Made by a program: the position numbers and the translations under genes. Source: an uncultured Verrucomicrobiota bacterium (GTDB lineage: Bacteria > Verrucomicrobiota > Verrucomicrobiia > Opitutales > Opitutaceae). Taken from it: a stretch of 64,000 bases of DNA. The notes under the pieces are model-generated. The model saw only the letters and a list, made by a program, of their open reading frames with translations, made no database searches and was not told the DNA's origin. Every line of letters starts with the position of its first letter. Position 1 is the stretch's first letter. Positions 37,392-46,969 of this stretch are shown in pieces. The stretch is from positions 52,560 to 116,559 of the forward strand of contig CAIVDS010000021.1 in NCBI GenBank assembly GCA_903904685.1, read 5' to 3'.

Positions 37392-38141
37392 TCAGGTTAA
37401 CGCGTAAAAAGCGTAACCAAGCATGCCGGCCAAACCGAGTCCGGCGGAGATTCCTACGCCTAGGAAATTGATGAAAACGGTGCAGAAATAAAGGCCGACC
37501 GAGCCGGCGGTGAGGGCCGCGAGTGGGGCCAGTTGTCCTTGAGTCCAAAGAATGAAGCCCGCAAAGCCCAGTCCGAGGGCCGCAACGAAACGCACCAGAG
37601 GATAGACTTGGGTAACTTGGAGAAAGAGCATCAGCGCCAGCAGGGCTTCGGCGACGCCAAGAATCGCCAGTGGGTGTTGGATAATGGCGGGAATATCCAG
37701 TGAGACCACGACATCAATGGACGGGAGCAGCATCGAGGCTGCGCTGATGATCAACAATGCGATGGCAGAGTAGAGTCCGATGCTGGCCGCACGCGCACGG
37801 GCGATTTCTGGATCAAGCTTGTCCTTTGTGTCGGCGGTGCGGCCTTCGGCGGCGGCTAGCATGTCGTCCACCGTGATGGGTGCATCGTTTTCTCTTTGCA
37901 CATTTAGCGTTTTAACGGTCTCCCTCGCCTTGATCTTTAGGACCTTTTTCTCTGGGAAAACGAGCGCTGAAACCTCGGCGTTGTCACCGATCCTGGTCCA
38001 TTGCTCGGTGTGTATATCGTAGAAAAGGGTATCCTTCGTAATCTGGCCATTTTCAACGAGCGAGAGCAGGTGTTCCGAACTGAAAGGGCCGCGAGCTTCG
38101 GTTTCTGACGCGTTGCGGAGGTAAAATTCCTGCGTGGCCAT
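37392..38141 (-). CDS. GYF_2 (DUF4339) domain membrane protein
   Basis: A 249 aa protein. The N-terminal 65 residues carry a GYF_2-type domain (FYLRNASETEARGPFS, then HLLSLVENGQITKDTLF and WTRIGDN). A charged linker follows, then four or five TM helices from about 120 on. GYF_2 proteins probably bind proline-rich peptides; no partner is indicated besides the following YihY gene. Confidence 0.75.
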   Translation of the reverse strand: MATQEFYLRNASETEARGPFSSEHLLSLVENGQITKDTLFYDIHTEQWTRIGDNAEVSALVFPEKKVLKIKARETVKTLNVQRENDAPITVDDMLAAAEGRTADTKDKLDPEIARARAASIGLYSAIALLIISAASMLLPSIDVVVSLDIPAIIQHPLAILGVAEALLALMLFLQVTQVYPLVRFVAALGLGFAGFILWTQGQLAPLAALTAGSVGLYFCTVFINFLGVGISAGLGLAGMLGYAFYALT

Positions 38142-38210
38142 GGTAAGGATAATAAGGTGCCGCTGAGTGGAGGGTGCGGCAAGAGTGTTTTGCGGGCGAG
38201 CCGAGCGCAG

Positions 38211-39968
38211 TTACATCCGGCTGATGGTGCGCAGACCGAGAATGCCGAGCCCGGTTTCGAGCATCAGCAGGGTGCGGGCGCAGAGCATGAGCCGGCGGGC
38301 ACGCACCGCCGGCTCATCGACGGCGACTTTGTCGGCCGCATAGAATGTGCTGAAATCGCCGGCGAGTTCGTAGAGGTAGAGACACAGGAAATGCGGACGC
38401 AGATTGGCGGTGGCGAGCGCCACGGCATCGGAGAACTTGGTCAACTTCCGGGCGAGGGCGAGTTCCTCCGGCGTGTCGAAAGCGCTTGCAGCGGCCTCGA
38501 CGGCGGGATCGCCGGGCACGGCTTCGAGTTTGCGGAAGATCGAGCGGACGCGGGCGACAGCGTACAGGAGATAGGCGGCGGTGTTGCCTTCGAGCGAGAT
38601 CATCTTGTCCCACGAAAAAAGGTAATCGCTGGAGCGGTTTTGGGACAGGTCGGCGTATTGGACCGATCCGACGCCGACGACCTCGGAGATGTGGCGGCGT
38701 TCGTCTTCGGGCAGGCTGGCGCTTTTCTCGTCGACGAGGCGGCGGGCGCGCTCGACGGCTTCGGAGAGGAGGTCCTTAAGCTTGATGTTGTCGCCGTTGC
38801 GGGTCTTGAGCGGGCGTCCGTCTTCGCCGAGCACGGTGCCGAAGGCGACATGTTCGAGGTGGGGGGATTTGCGACTGGTTTTCCCGAACCATTTTTGAGC
38901 GGTCAGGAAGAGCTGCTGGCAATGATCGCTCTGGCGGGCGTCAATCACATAGATCGCGGCGTCGGCGTGGAAATGCTCGCTGCGGTAGAGGATGGTCGCG
39001 AGGTCGGTCGAGGCGTAGTTTGCCGCGCCATCGGATTTGCGGATGATAAAGGGCTGTTCCTTGAAGCGCGGATGTTCTGGATGGAACACGACGAGCGCGC
39101 CCTGGCTTTCGGTGGCGAGGCCGCAGTCGGTCAACTCGCGGTAAACGCGCTCGACCTTGTCGTTGTAGAAACTTTCGCCGAGCGTGTAGTCAAAACGGAT
39201 GCCCAGCTGGTCGTAGATTTGCTGGAAGGCGGACACGCTGACTTCGCCGATTTTTTCCCAGATGGCGGTGTTTTCGGTGTCGCCAGCTTGGAGTTTGACG
39301 AGTTCCTGCTGCGCTTCCTTAAGGACGGCGGGGTCGGCGTCGGAAGCGGAGTTGCCTACCTTGTAAAGACGTTCGAATTCCGCGAGCGGGTCCGTGGCGA
39401 AGGCGGCGATATCGAGCTGGCGTTTATAAGCCCAGATGAGTTTGCCGAATTGCGTGCCCCAGTCGCCGATATGGTTGTCGCGGATGACGGTTGCGCCGCT
39501 GAAAACCAGCAGGCGGCTGATGGCTTCACCGATGACGGGGGAACGCAGATGGCCGACGTGCATCTGTTTGGCGGTGTTAGGACCGCTATAATCGACCACC
39601 CAAGTCTGCCCGGCATAGGCCGTCGCAGCACCGGTGGCGAGTTGCGCGCGCGTTGAGAACGTGCGCAGCCAAGCTTGCAGTGCGGCTGGTTGGAGTGTGA
39701 AATTTATAAAACCGGGTCCGGCCACCGTGATGGTGCAGGTGGTGCGCAGGTCGGCGGGGAGGGCGGCCACGATTTTCTCGGCCAAGACATGCGGGTTCTG
39801 TTTCGTGCGCTTGGCGTAGGGCAGCACACCATTGGCCTGAAAATCGCCGTGCTTCGGGTCGGCGGTGCGGACTTCGGGGGTGAAGTCGGTGGCGTCGAGA
39901 CCGGCGGCTCCGGCGGCGGTTTTCAGGGCCGCGTCAAAGGAGGAGGCGAGGTTGAACGAAACGTGCAT
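38211..39968 (-). CDS. argS: Arginyl-tRNA synthetase
   Basis: A 585 aa class I synthetase charging tRNA-Arg. The N-terminal Add-1 domain is followed by GPNTAKQMHVGHLRS (HIGH-type motif HVGH), the KMSK-equivalent GEDGRPLKTRNGDN, and the C-terminal anticodon-binding DALR domain ending ETGLGILGLRTISRM. The ATG at 39968 (MHVSFNLA) is preferred to one 36 bp upstream. A tRNA-Arg gene occurs at 46848-46919. Confidence 0.95.
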   Translation of the reverse strand: MHVSFNLASSFDAALKTAAGAAGLDATDFTPEVRTADPKHGDFQANGVLPYAKRTKQNPHVLAEKIVAALPADLRTTCTITVAGPGFINFTLQPAALQAWLRTFSTRAQLATGAATAYAGQTWVVDYSGPNTAKQMHVGHLRSPVIGEAISRLLVFSGATVIRDNHIGDWGTQFGKLIWAYKRQLDIAAFATDPLAEFERLYKVGNSASDADPAVLKEAQQELVKLQAGDTENTAIWEKIGEVSVSAFQQIYDQLGIRFDYTLGESFYNDKVERVYRELTDCGLATESQGALVVFHPEHPRFKEQPFIIRKSDGAANYASTDLATILYRSEHFHADAAIYVIDARQSDHCQQLFLTAQKWFGKTSRKSPHLEHVAFGTVLGEDGRPLKTRNGDNIKLKDLLSEAVERARRLVDEKSASLPEDERRHISEVVGVGSVQYADLSQNRSSDYLFSWDKMISLEGNTAAYLLYAVARVRSIFRKLEAVPGDPAVEAAASAFDTPEELALARKLTKFSDAVALATANLRPHFLCLYLYELAGDFSTFYAADKVAVDEPAVRARRLMLCARTLLMLETGLGILGLRTISRM

Positions 39969-40091
39969 CCTATCACTCAACGGAGCGGGCGCGGGGCGGT
40001 GCAAGCGTGGAATTTGGATGGTTTGTCCGGCTGGCTTGCAGGTTGGAGGCGGGTAATTTTGGCTCGACTTTAACTAGTAGTACGTTCTTCT

Positions 40092-40105
40092 TGTAAACTT
40101 TTACA
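40092..40105. promoter_or_regulatory. Palindrome TGTAAA-CT-TTTACA in divergent promoter region
   Basis: A perfect 6-bp inverted repeat with a 2-bp spacer, about 40 bp before the thymidine phosphorylase start, in the AT-rich gap between it and argS. It could be an operator; no cognate regulator is known. Confidence 0.3.
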
Positions 40106-40144
40106 GCTCCGCCGGCCTAGTTCTATTTACTCACATCTATACCA

Positions 40145-41488
40145 ATGACCAAACGCACGTTGCCTCCTCGGAGGTTCATTAAGCCGTCCTTCACCAGCCT
40201 GATCGAAAAGAAACGCGACGGACAGGAATTCACCCAAGAGGAAATTCGCTACATCATTGATTCGACGCTTGATGGCGACATGCCTCAGCACCAGTTGTCC
40301 GCGCTGCTCATGGCGATTTTCTTCCAACAGATGTCCGCCCAAGAGACGGCCATTCTGACTGAGGAAATGATGCTTTCCGGCGAAGTCATCGATCTGTCAC
40401 ATATCGCCAAGCCCAAGATCGACAAATATTCGACTGGCGGCGTAGGTGATAAAACCTCCCTCGTGCTTGTGCCGCTCGCCATGGCGGCCGGCGTGGTAGT
40501 GCCGATGATGTGCGGCGTTGAACACGATTACATCATCAGCCCGCTCCAAAAACTCTCCGCGTTCCCCGGCTTCAAGACTCACCTTTCCATCGAGGCTTTT
40601 ACCCACCAACTCGCCAAGATCGGCGGAGCCATCGTGGAGCAGGACGCAAAACTCGCCCCGGCCGATGCCAAGTTCTATGAGCTTCGCAAGGAAACCGGCA
40701 CCATCCCGAGTCTTCCGCTCATCACTGGTTCCGTCCTTTCGCGCAAACTTGCCGAAGGTTCCGAAGGTCTTGTGATCGACGTGAAGTGGGGCAATGGCTC
40801 CTTCATCAAGGATCTTGAGCAAGCGAAGCAACTCGCCCGCTCAATGACCCGCGTCGGCCGCTCGATGAAGCGCCGTTGCGTCGCTCTTGTCACCGACATG
40901 AACCAGCCGCTCGGCGATACCGTGGGCACCGCCCTCGAAGTCAAGGAAGCTATCGCGCTCCTCAAGGGAGAAGGTCCCGAGGACATGAAGGAACTCGTCC
41001 TCAAGCTTGGCATGGAGATCGTGCGCCTCGCTGGCGTCGCAGGTTCAACCCTCTCGGCCAAGCAGACCGTGCTGCGCCACCTCACCGACGGTACCGCCCT
41101 CGAGAAGTTCAAGGACCTCATCAAGGCCCAAGGCGGCGACACTGCTTACGTTGATCATCCAGAAAAATTCCACGCTGCGAAACACATCCGCAAACTCCCA
41201 GCACCCAAGCGAGGCTACGTGCATACCATCAACGCGGCGATGATCGCCCGCGGTGTGCATCTCCTCGGGGCTGGTGTGCAAAAACACCACGACAAGATCG
41301 ACTATTCCGTCGGCGTTTCTGAGATCAAGAAGGTCGGCACTCAGGTTAAACAGGGTGAGCCGCTCATGATGATCCACTACAATGACGAGTCGAAGCTCGA
41401 GACCGCGCTCAACTACTTCAAAGATGCTTACCGTCTCGCGCCCAAGCGCCCCACGCCTCCGCCGCTCGTTGTCGAGCGCGTAGCCTGA
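40145..41488 (+). CDS. Thymidine/pyrimidine-nucleoside phosphorylase
   Basis: A 447 aa enzyme splitting thymidine or uridine with phosphate. The helical N-terminal domain is followed by the phosphate loop KYSTGGVGDKTS, and by VLSRKLAEGSEGLVIDVKWG, the family signature with the base-binding Arg/Ser/Lys. The C-terminal alpha/beta domain is present. Whether it is DeoA (thymidine) or Pdp (broad) cannot be settled by eye. Followed by a good terminator. Confidence 0.92.
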   Translation: MTKRTLPPRRFIKPSFTSLIEKKRDGQEFTQEEIRYIIDSTLDGDMPQHQLSALLMAIFFQQMSAQETAILTEEMMLSGEVIDLSHIAKPKIDKYSTGGVGDKTSLVLVPLAMAAGVVVPMMCGVEHDYIISPLQKLSAFPGFKTHLSIEAFTHQLAKIGGAIVEQDAKLAPADAKFYELRKETGTIPSLPLITGSVLSRKLAEGSEGLVIDVKWGNGSFIKDLEQAKQLARSMTRVGRSMKRRCVALVTDMNQPLGDTVGTALEVKEAIALLKGEGPEDMKELVLKLGMEIVRLAGVAGSTLSAKQTVLRHLTDGTALEKFKDLIKAQGGDTAYVDHPEKFHAAKHIRKLPAPKRGYVHTINAAMIARGVHLLGAGVQKHHDKIDYSVGVSEIKKVGTQVKQGEPLMMIHYNDESKLETALNYFKDAYRLAPKRPTPPPLVVERVA

Positions 41489-41522
41489 GGCTTTTGACGC
41501 CGCCCGGAGGCCATGCACTTCG

Positions 41523-41554
41523 AGACCCCGAACCTAATCAGGCGGGGTCTTTTT
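41523..41554 (+). terminator. Rho-independent terminator after thymidine phosphorylase
   Basis: Perfect 8-bp stem AGACCCCG/CGGGGTCT with the T-run TTTT directly after. Confidence 0.9.
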
Positions 41555-41620
41555 ATGGGTTTGCGCTTCGCCTGAATTCTTCGGTGGACAACTGCGATGA
41601 CTTCCAAACCTTGATGGACC

Positions 41621-42268
41621 ATGGAATCCTTGGATCATCTTTTTAAACAAAACAAAGCGTGGGCGGATGAGATTCGCGCCATCGACCCGGAGTTCTTCGT
41701 TAAACTCTCACGCCAGCAAAACCCCGAATACCTCTGGATCGGCTGCTCCGACAGTCGCGTGCCGGCCAACGAGATCGTGGGCCTCCTTCCCGGTGAATTG
41801 TTCGTGCATCGCAACATCGCCAACGTGGTCGTCCATACCGACCTGAATTGCCTGAGCGTGATCCAGTTCGCCGTCGATGTGCTCAAGGTGAAGCACATCA
41901 TGGTTGTCGGCCACTATGGGTGCACCGGTGTGCGCGCCGCCCTCCGCTGCGAGCGGGTCGGCCTTGCCGACAATTGGCTACGCCATGTGCAGGACGTGCG
42001 CGAGAAACACGACGACTGTCTGTACAAGCTCGCCGACGAAACCGCGCGCAGCGCTCGCCTTTGCGAGTTCAATGTAATTGAGCAGGTTGATAACGTTTGC
42101 AAAACATCGATCATCCGCGACGCGTGGGAACGCGGCCAGATGGTTACCATCCACGGGCTCATCTACGGCCTGCGCGATGGTTTACTGCGCAATCTCAACT
42201 GTTCTGACAGCAGCACGAAGGAGGCCGCCGAAAGCTACAAGACGGCCGTCGTCGCGCTCAACGAGTGA
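41621..42268 (+). CDS. can: Beta-class carbonic anhydrase
   Basis: A 215 aa cytoplasmic zinc enzyme interconverting CO2 and bicarbonate. Zinc ligands Cys42, Asp44, His98 and Cys101 (in WIGCSDSRVP and VGHYGCTG) occupy the same residue numbers as in E. coli Can, and Arg46 completes the Asp-Arg dyad. Length fits the family. Single gene with its own upstream terminator. Confidence 0.95.
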   Translation: MESLDHLFKQNKAWADEIRAIDPEFFVKLSRQQNPEYLWIGCSDSRVPANEIVGLLPGELFVHRNIANVVVHTDLNCLSVIQFAVDVLKVKHIMVVGHYGCTGVRAALRCERVGLADNWLRHVQDVREKHDDCLYKLADETARSARLCEFNVIEQVDNVCKTSIIRDAWERGQMVTIHGLIYGLRDGLLRNLNCSDSSTKEAAESYKTAVVALNE

Positions 42269-42303
42269 CGATGATGAGCCACCGATGGCGGCTCACGCCC
42301 GCA

Positions 42304-42333
42304 AAAAGCCCACAGCTTTCACTGTGAGCTTTT
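42304..42333. terminator. Hairpin between convergent can and efp
   Basis: Outer stem AAAAGC/GCTTTT with inner ACAG/CTGT. Because the outer stem gives A-run and T-run on either strand, it could terminate both genes. Confidence 0.5.
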
Positions 42334-42379
42334 CAAATCATAAAACCTGAATCCAGATGTCGGATGAAGGGTTATGCAC

Positions 42380-42937
42380 TCAGGCGCGGCCCATGTAGCT
42401 ACCGTCGGCGGTGCTCACGCGGATGACTTCGCCTTCCTTGATGAAGAGCGGCACGTTGACCACGAGGCCGGTCTCAAGGGTGGCGGGCTTCTGGACGTTG
42501 GAGGCTGTGTCGCCTTTCACGCCGTCGGAACTCTGGGTGATCTTGAGGTTGACAGAGGAGGGGAGTTCGATCGTGAGGGGTTTCTCATCGACGAAGAGCA
42601 CGTCAACTTTGCCTCCGGGCGTGAGATAGTTTTTACCATCGCCGAGGAGCGTTGCGCTCAGCTCGATCTGGTCGAACGTGTCGGGATCGATGAACGCAAA
42701 GGCGTCGCGGTCAGCGTAGCTGAACTCCAAGGTCTTCTTTTCGGTCGGGAGCACCTCGACGGTGTCGGTCGAGCCGAAACGCTGGTCGAGCGCCTTGCCA
42801 TAGCGAAGATTGCGCATTTTAACCTGCACGAAGGCACGGAGATTGCCCGGGGTGCGGTGCATGGTTTCCATGACGAGATGGGCTTCGCCGTTGAATTTGA
42901 TGACTTGGCCTTTTCGGATGTCGTTGGCTGCGGGCAT
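42380..42937 (-). CDS. efp: Elongation factor P
   Basis: A 185 aa translation factor relieving stalling at proline runs. The KOW-like N-domain and two OB domains are recognisable, with the C-terminal [17 protein letters not shown]. The domain I loop reads [10 protein letters not shown], placing Asn32 where most EF-P proteins have the modified Lys or Arg. Transcribed divergently from lpxC-fabZ from a promoter at 42975-43003. Confidence 0.93.
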   Translation of the reverse strand: MPAANDIRKGQVIKFNGEAHLVMETMHRTPGNLRAFVQVKMRNLRYGKALDQRFGSTDTVEVLPTEKKTLEFSYADRDAFAFIDPDTFDQIELSATLLGDGKNYLTPGGKVDVLFVDEKPLTIELPSSVNLKITQSSDGVKGDTASNVQKPATLETGLVVNVPLFIKEGEVIRVSTADGSYMGRA

Positions 42938-42974
42938 GACGTTTCGAGGTGTTTTGAGTTGGGAAAGGGTAAGG

Positions 42975-43003
42975 GTTTAAGGTGCGCCGCGAGGCAGTGT
43001 CAA
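42975..43003 (-). promoter_or_regulatory. Sigma-70-like promoter of efp
   Basis: On the minus strand, a perfect -35 TTGACA is followed by 17 bp and TTAAAC as a weak -10, about 40 bp before the efp start. Confidence 0.55.
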
Positions 43004-43066
43004 GGCTTGGCCCACATCAGGACTTGCGCTTTGACCGCTCTTTCCAAAACTCCGCGCCAGACTTAC

Positions 43067-44398
43067 ATGAAACAACGCACGCTCGCGCGCGCCGTCTCGA
43101 CCAAAGGCAGCGGCCTCCACACCGGCACCCCGGTGACTCTCACGTTCAAGCCCGCCCCGGTCGATCACGGCATCGTTTTTAAACGCATCGATCTTAACGG
43201 ACAGCCTGAGGTTAAACCTCGCATAGGTCTCGTGGGCGATCTGGTGCGCAACACCACCGTTCAAGATGGCCACGCCAAGGTCCACCTCGTAGAGCATGTC
43301 CTTAGCGCCCTCAGCGGCTGCGGTATCGACAACGTCATCGTCGAGATCGACGCCTCCGAGCCGCCCATCATGGACGGTTCCGCCAAGCCCTTTGTGAACC
43401 TTATCCTCGAGGGCGAACCCGTCGAACAGGACAAGGACCGTGAGTATTTTGTGCTGGAGGAGGCCGTCTCTGTCACGAACGGGAATTCCTCGATCATCGC
43501 GCTACCGTGCGATGATCTCAAGATCACCTGCACTTCGGCGGACGACCGCGGCATTCACACTCAGCATCTCACGCTGACGATCGACCCCGATGTTTACATG
43601 ACGCAAATCGCGGCGTCGCGCACGTTCACGGTTTACGAGGATATCGAGGAGTTGCTCAAGCTCGGCAAGATCAAGGGCGGCTCGCTCGACTGCGCCATCG
43701 TCATCAAGGGCGACAAGATCATTTCCAAGGATCCGCTGCGTTTCAAAGACGAGTTCGTGCGCCACAAGATTCTCGATATCATTGGCGACATCGTGCTGCT
43801 CGGCCTCCCGCTCAAGGCCCACATCGTGGCCACCCGCCCGGGCCACGCCATCAACGCCGAGCTCACCAAGCTCCTCTTCGCCAAGCTGGAGGAGAAGCGC
43901 AAGGGGCCGAAGAAAAAGCCCCGCTCTTCAAAAGTTCTCCCCTCTGAAACATCTCTCGATGTCCGCCGCATCCTCGACATGCTGCCGCATCGGTATCCGT
44001 TCGTCATGATCGACCGCGTGATCGAGTTCATCGGCGACGCCGAACTGGTCGCCATCAAGAACGTCACCATTAACGAGCCGTATTTTCAGGGTCACTTTCC
44101 CAGTAATCCGGTGATGCCCGGTGTGCTGCAACTGGAGTCGATGGCCCAGGCCGCCGGCATCCTCATGATCCGTCGCGGCAGCACCGCCGAGGGTAACACC
44201 ACGCTTTTCATGAGCGCCGACAAGGTGAAGTTCCGCAAGCCCGTGCGCCCCGGCGACCAGATGATCGTCAACGCCAAGCTCACCAAATCCCGCGGCACCA
44301 AGCTAGCCCAGGCCGAGTGTAACTGCACCGTGGACGGCGTCGTCGTATCTTCCGCCGAACTCATGTTTGCCGTAATCGACAGCAGCGAAGTAGATTGA
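43067..44398 (+). CDS. Bifunctional LpxC (UDP-3-O-acyl-GlcNAc deacetylase) / FabZ (hydroxyacyl-ACP dehydratase)
   Basis: A 443 aa fusion. Residues 1 to about 290 are LpxC, with KGSGLHTG, the zinc motif [10 protein letters not shown] and HKILDIIGD; it performs the committed step of lipid A synthesis. From about 298 the FabZ half has MLPHRYPF (His308) and [20 protein letters not shown], the hot-dog dehydratase of fatty-acid elongation. The start is ATG 43067; the open frame further upstream is antisense to efp. lpxA follows after 3 bp. Similar fusions are known in Bacteroidetes. Confidence 0.94.
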   Translation: MKQRTLARAVSTKGSGLHTGTPVTLTFKPAPVDHGIVFKRIDLNGQPEVKPRIGLVGDLVRNTTVQDGHAKVHLVEHVLSALSGCGIDNVIVEIDASEPPIMDGSAKPFVNLILEGEPVEQDKDREYFVLEEAVSVTNGNSSIIALPCDDLKITCTSADDRGIHTQHLTLTIDPDVYMTQIAASRTFTVYEDIEELLKLGKIKGGSLDCAIVIKGDKIISKDPLRFKDEFVRHKILDIIGDIVLLGLPLKAHIVATRPGHAINAELTKLLFAKLEEKRKGPKKKPRSSKVLPSETSLDVRRILDMLPHRYPFVMIDRVIEFIGDAELVAIKNVTINEPYFQGHFPSNPVMPGVLQLESMAQAAGILMIRRGSTAEGNTTLFMSADKVKFRKPVRPGDQMIVNAKLTKSRGTKLAQAECNCTVDGVVVSSAELMFAVIDSSEVD

Positions 44399-44401
44399 GC
44401 C

Positions 44402-45193
44402 ATGCCTGCCCGCATCCATCCCACCGCCATTGTTGAAACCACCGCCCGCCTCGGGGCGGATGTTGAGATCGGTCCGTTCGCCTACGTCGGCGAGGGCGTG
44501 CAAATCGGTGATGGCACCCGCATTCACCACCACGCCTCCGTCGAGGGCAACACGGTGCTCGGCAAGGCCTGCGAGGTGTTCCCCTACGCCAGCATCGGCG
44601 CGAAGACGCAGGATTTGAAATACAAGGGAGGTAACCCCGGCGTGCGCATCGGCGACCGCAACGTCTTCCGAGAATACGTGAGCATCCATGCCGCCACCGC
44701 CGACGGGGCGTTCACTGTCATCGGCGACCATAACACCATCCTTGCCTACAGCCACGTGGCGCACGACTGCGTGCTGGGAAACCACATTGTTGCGAGTAAC
44801 GGCGTGATGCTGGCCGGCCATGTGGTCGTCGAAGACCATGTCGTGATTGGCGGCTACGGCGGGGCGCACCAATTCTGCCGCATCGGCGCCTTTGCCATGA
44901 TCTCGGCCACAGCCAAGCTCGTGCATGATCTGCCGCCGTTTTTCATCGCTGACGGCACTCCCGCTGTGGTTCGCGCCTACAACAAGATCGGTTTGGAGCG
45001 CAACGGCTACACGATCGAACAAATCGACCGCGTGCGCAGCATCTATCGCATTTTCTATCGCGACGGGTTGAACCGCAGCCAAGCCCTAGAAAAGCTCGCC
45101 GCGCATCCTCAAGCCGACAGTGCCGAGGTGCAACGCGTCCTCGTTTTCGCCGCCAAAAGCGAGCGCGGTCTGGCTCCCGGCGGCGGGTCGTGA
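44402..45193 (+). CDS. lpxA: UDP-N-acetylglucosamine acyltransferase
   Basis: A 263 aa left-handed beta-helix acyltransferase, the first step of lipid A synthesis. Hexapeptide repeats run from IHPTAIVETTARLG onward; the catalytic His lies in YSHVAHDCVLG, and the C-terminal helical domain has NKIGLERNGY. Located 3 bp after lpxC-fabZ, as in the usual lipid A operon. Confidence 0.94.
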   Translation: MPARIHPTAIVETTARLGADVEIGPFAYVGEGVQIGDGTRIHHHASVEGNTVLGKACEVFPYASIGAKTQDLKYKGGNPGVRIGDRNVFREYVSIHAATADGAFTVIGDHNTILAYSHVAHDCVLGNHIVASNGVMLAGHVVVEDHVVIGGYGGAHQFCRIGAFAMISATAKLVHDLPPFFIADGTPAVVRAYNKIGLERNGYTIEQIDRVRSIYRIFYRDGLNRSQALEKLAAHPQADSAEVQRVLVFAAKSERGLAPGGGS

Positions 45194-45217
45194 GGGACGT
45201 TCGGTCTTGATTTTGAC

Positions 45218-45562
45218 TTAAACGAAGCGGATCGTGACCGGGTAGCGATAGAGCAGGTTTTCGGAGGTTTTGATCGCCGCGACAATCGAAAGGATCGCAT
45301 ACAGGATGAAGAGTGCGGCTCCGATGAGGAAACCAACCCCGATGAAACAGAGAGGTATGATCACGAGACAGTAGATCAGAAGAGAGAGGTGAAAATTCAA
45401 TACCTCCTTGGAGTGAGTGGCTACAAAGGCGAAATCCTGTTTCATGACGAGATAGACAATGAGAGGCAGAAGAATGGGAACGCCAAGGAAGCCCGAGAGG
45501 TGGCAGGGCACACTCCAGAGCCGATCATTGCCGGAGACGGGGGAAAGTGGAGGGGTATCCAT
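45218..45562 (-). CDS. DUF4870 family small membrane protein
   Basis: A 114 aa protein with three hydrophobic segments (FLGVPILLPLIVYLVM, LLIYCLVIIPLCFIGVGFLI and LFILYAILSIVAA) and the family-typical THSKEVLNFHLS between the first two. Function unknown. It converges on lpxA. Confidence 0.82.
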   Translation of the reverse strand: MDTPPLSPVSGNDRLWSVPCHLSGFLGVPILLPLIVYLVMKQDFAFVATHSKEVLNFHLSLLIYCLVIIPLCFIGVGFLIGAALFILYAILSIVAAIKTSENLLYRYPVTIRFV

Positions 45563-45630
45563 TACGAAGAGTGTAGGTGGGTGTTAAGGTTAAAGAAAAG
45601 GCCCGGCGGTGAACCGGTCTTGGGATCAAG

Positions 45631-46089
45631 TCACTTCTTCTTATACACGGTGGCCGGGTCGAAGAGGCGTTCGGACGTGTAGGCAAGTTGGAAGCTCGTG
45701 CCGGCGGCGGTCGCGTCGAGGTCGGTGAGCTTGCGGTAGAAACAACTCTTGTAGCCGTTGTGGCAGGAGGCGTTGGCCGCGCCGCTTTGTTCGACCTTGA
45801 TGAGCAGCACATCTTGGTCGCAGTCGGTGTAGAGTTCCTTCACCCATTGGACGTTGCCGGACTCCTCTCCTTTGCACCAAAGTTTGTTGCGCGAGCGACT
45901 CCAGTAGGTGGCTTTTTTTGTTTTTAGTGTGTGGCAAATAGACTCGGCGTTCATGAAGGCGAACATGAGCACTTGACCGGTGCTGGCGTCCTGCGTGATG
46001 CAGGGGATGAGGCCGTCGGGACCGAATTTAGGCTGAAGCGTGGTGCCGAGTTCAATCTCGGCGGAGGTGGTGCGAGCTGGGAATGACAT
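45631..46089 (-). CDS. hisI: Phosphoribosyl-AMP cyclohydrolase
   Basis: A 152 aa enzyme of histidine biosynthesis that opens the ring of phosphoribosyl-AMP. Diagnostic motifs are MFAFMNAES, YWSRSRNKLWCKGEESGN, DCDQD and CHNGYKSCFYR, including the zinc-binding cysteines. It lacks the HisE domain found in HisIE fusions. Other his genes are not in the window. Confidence 0.94.
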   Translation of the reverse strand: MSFPARTTSAEIELGTTLQPKFGPDGLIPCITQDASTGQVLMFAFMNAESICHTLKTKKATYWSRSRNKLWCKGEESGNVQWVKELYTDCDQDVLLIKVEQSGAANASCHNGYKSCFYRKLTDLDATAAGTSFQLAYTSERLFDPATVYKKK

Positions 46090-46146
46090 GGGATTGAAAA
46101 AAGGTTAAAGGGAAATACAAGAAACGAAGATGATCGCGACCGAGCT

Positions 46147-46509
46147 TCAATGTCGGGCGAGATCGAGCAGGTAATCGTAGCTGTAGAGGCCGGTGCGATG
46201 GCCGTCGCTGAAATCGAAACGCAGGGCGTAGTTGCCCACTTGTTCCCAACCGGTGACGATGACGCCGGGGAATTGTTTGGGGCCGTTGCCGCCGTATTGA
46301 TTTCCCAAGATGTCGCGCTCGCCGATGTTCTCCGCGCTGGGGGAGGCGGCGCGCAGTTTTCCCATCGGAAAATAAGTCTCAGTGCCATCGCTCCAGATGA
46401 TGGCGACTTCCTGACCGATGAGCTGGATGTTGACGGGTGTTTGCACGGCGTTAAGGGTTGACCATGCCGGTTTCAGGCGGGCGGGTAAAACAATTTTTGC
46501 TCGCCGCAA
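46147..46509 (-). CDS. DUF971 / gamma-butyrobetaine hydroxylase N-terminal-like protein
   Basis: A protein of up to 120 aa with VNIQLIGQEVAIIWSDG, the hallmark of DUF971, followed by LRAASPSAE, where the family often has CxxC-type residues that are absent here, and FDFSDGHRTGLYSYDYL. A GTG at 46446 would give a 99 aa form closer to the family length. Often found near iron-sulfur or Mrp genes; here beside hisI. Confidence 0.78.
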   Translation of the reverse strand: MRRAKIVLPARLKPAWSTLNAVQTPVNIQLIGQEVAIIWSDGTETYFPMGKLRAASPSAENIGERDILGNQYGGNGPKQFPGVIVTGWEQVGNYALRFDFSDGHRTGLYSYDYLLDLARH

Positions 46510-46538
46510 GTGTGCCCAATCCGTGGTCTGGGCAGACC

Positions 46539-46841
46539 ATGCTCGTTCATACGGTTATTTTTTATCTGCGCGTCGACCTCACGGAGGTCCAAAAAGAAGA
46601 GTTTCGCACCGAAGGCCTCGATTCGCTGCGCCCAATCAAGTCGGTGCATGCGCTCTATGTCGGCACACCGGCGGCGATCCCGCCGCGCCCGGTGGTGGAC
46701 GCGAGCTACACGTTTGCGATGACAGCCCTGTTTGCCGATGTGACCGCGCACAATGCCTATCAGGTCGATCCGTTGCATCTCGCGTTTGTCGCTCGGTTCA
46801 AGAGCTACTGGACCAAGGTCCAGATCTACGATACGGAATGA
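46539..46841 (+). CDS. Dabb-family (stress-responsive A/B barrel) protein
   Basis: A 100 aa ferredoxin-like dimeric barrel protein. The start MLVHTVIFYLRVDLT and later DASYTFAMTALFADV and YQVDPLHLAFVARF match the Dabb pattern, including the HxxxF start. The function of most members is unknown. The ATG 46539 is preferred; an upstream in-frame ATG would add 27 poorly conserved residues. Confidence 0.82.
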   Translation: MLVHTVIFYLRVDLTEVQKEEFRTEGLDSLRPIKSVHALYVGTPAAIPPRPVVDASYTFAMTALFADVTAHNAYQVDPLHLAFVARFKSYWTKVQIYDTE

Positions 46842-46847
46842 TTTGGT

Positions 46848-46919
46848 GCGAGCGGCGGGAATCGAACCCACATCAAAAGCTTCGGAGGCTTCTACACTAT
46901 CCGTTGTGCTACGCTCGCG
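46848..46919 (-). tRNA. tRNA-Arg (anticodon CCG)
   Basis: On the minus strand the acceptor stem GCGAGCG/CGCTCGC, anticodon arm GAAGC-CTCCGAA-GCTTT and T-arm GTGGG-TTCGAAT-CCCGC fold correctly; the anticodon is CCG. The discriminator is A followed by CC. The D-stem is GCAC/GTGT. CCA may be completed by the CCA-adding enzyme. Confidence 0.93.
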
Positions 46920-46969
46920 GAATCAAGAAGGAGAAATTCGGAGCGGGCGGGCGGGCTGTCGAGTGCAAA

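Noticed and set aside
42374..43066. Upstream extension of the lpxC-fabZ frame over the efp gene
   Set aside because: The extension is antisense to efp, and the LpxC fold begins at [10 protein letters not shown] (43067).
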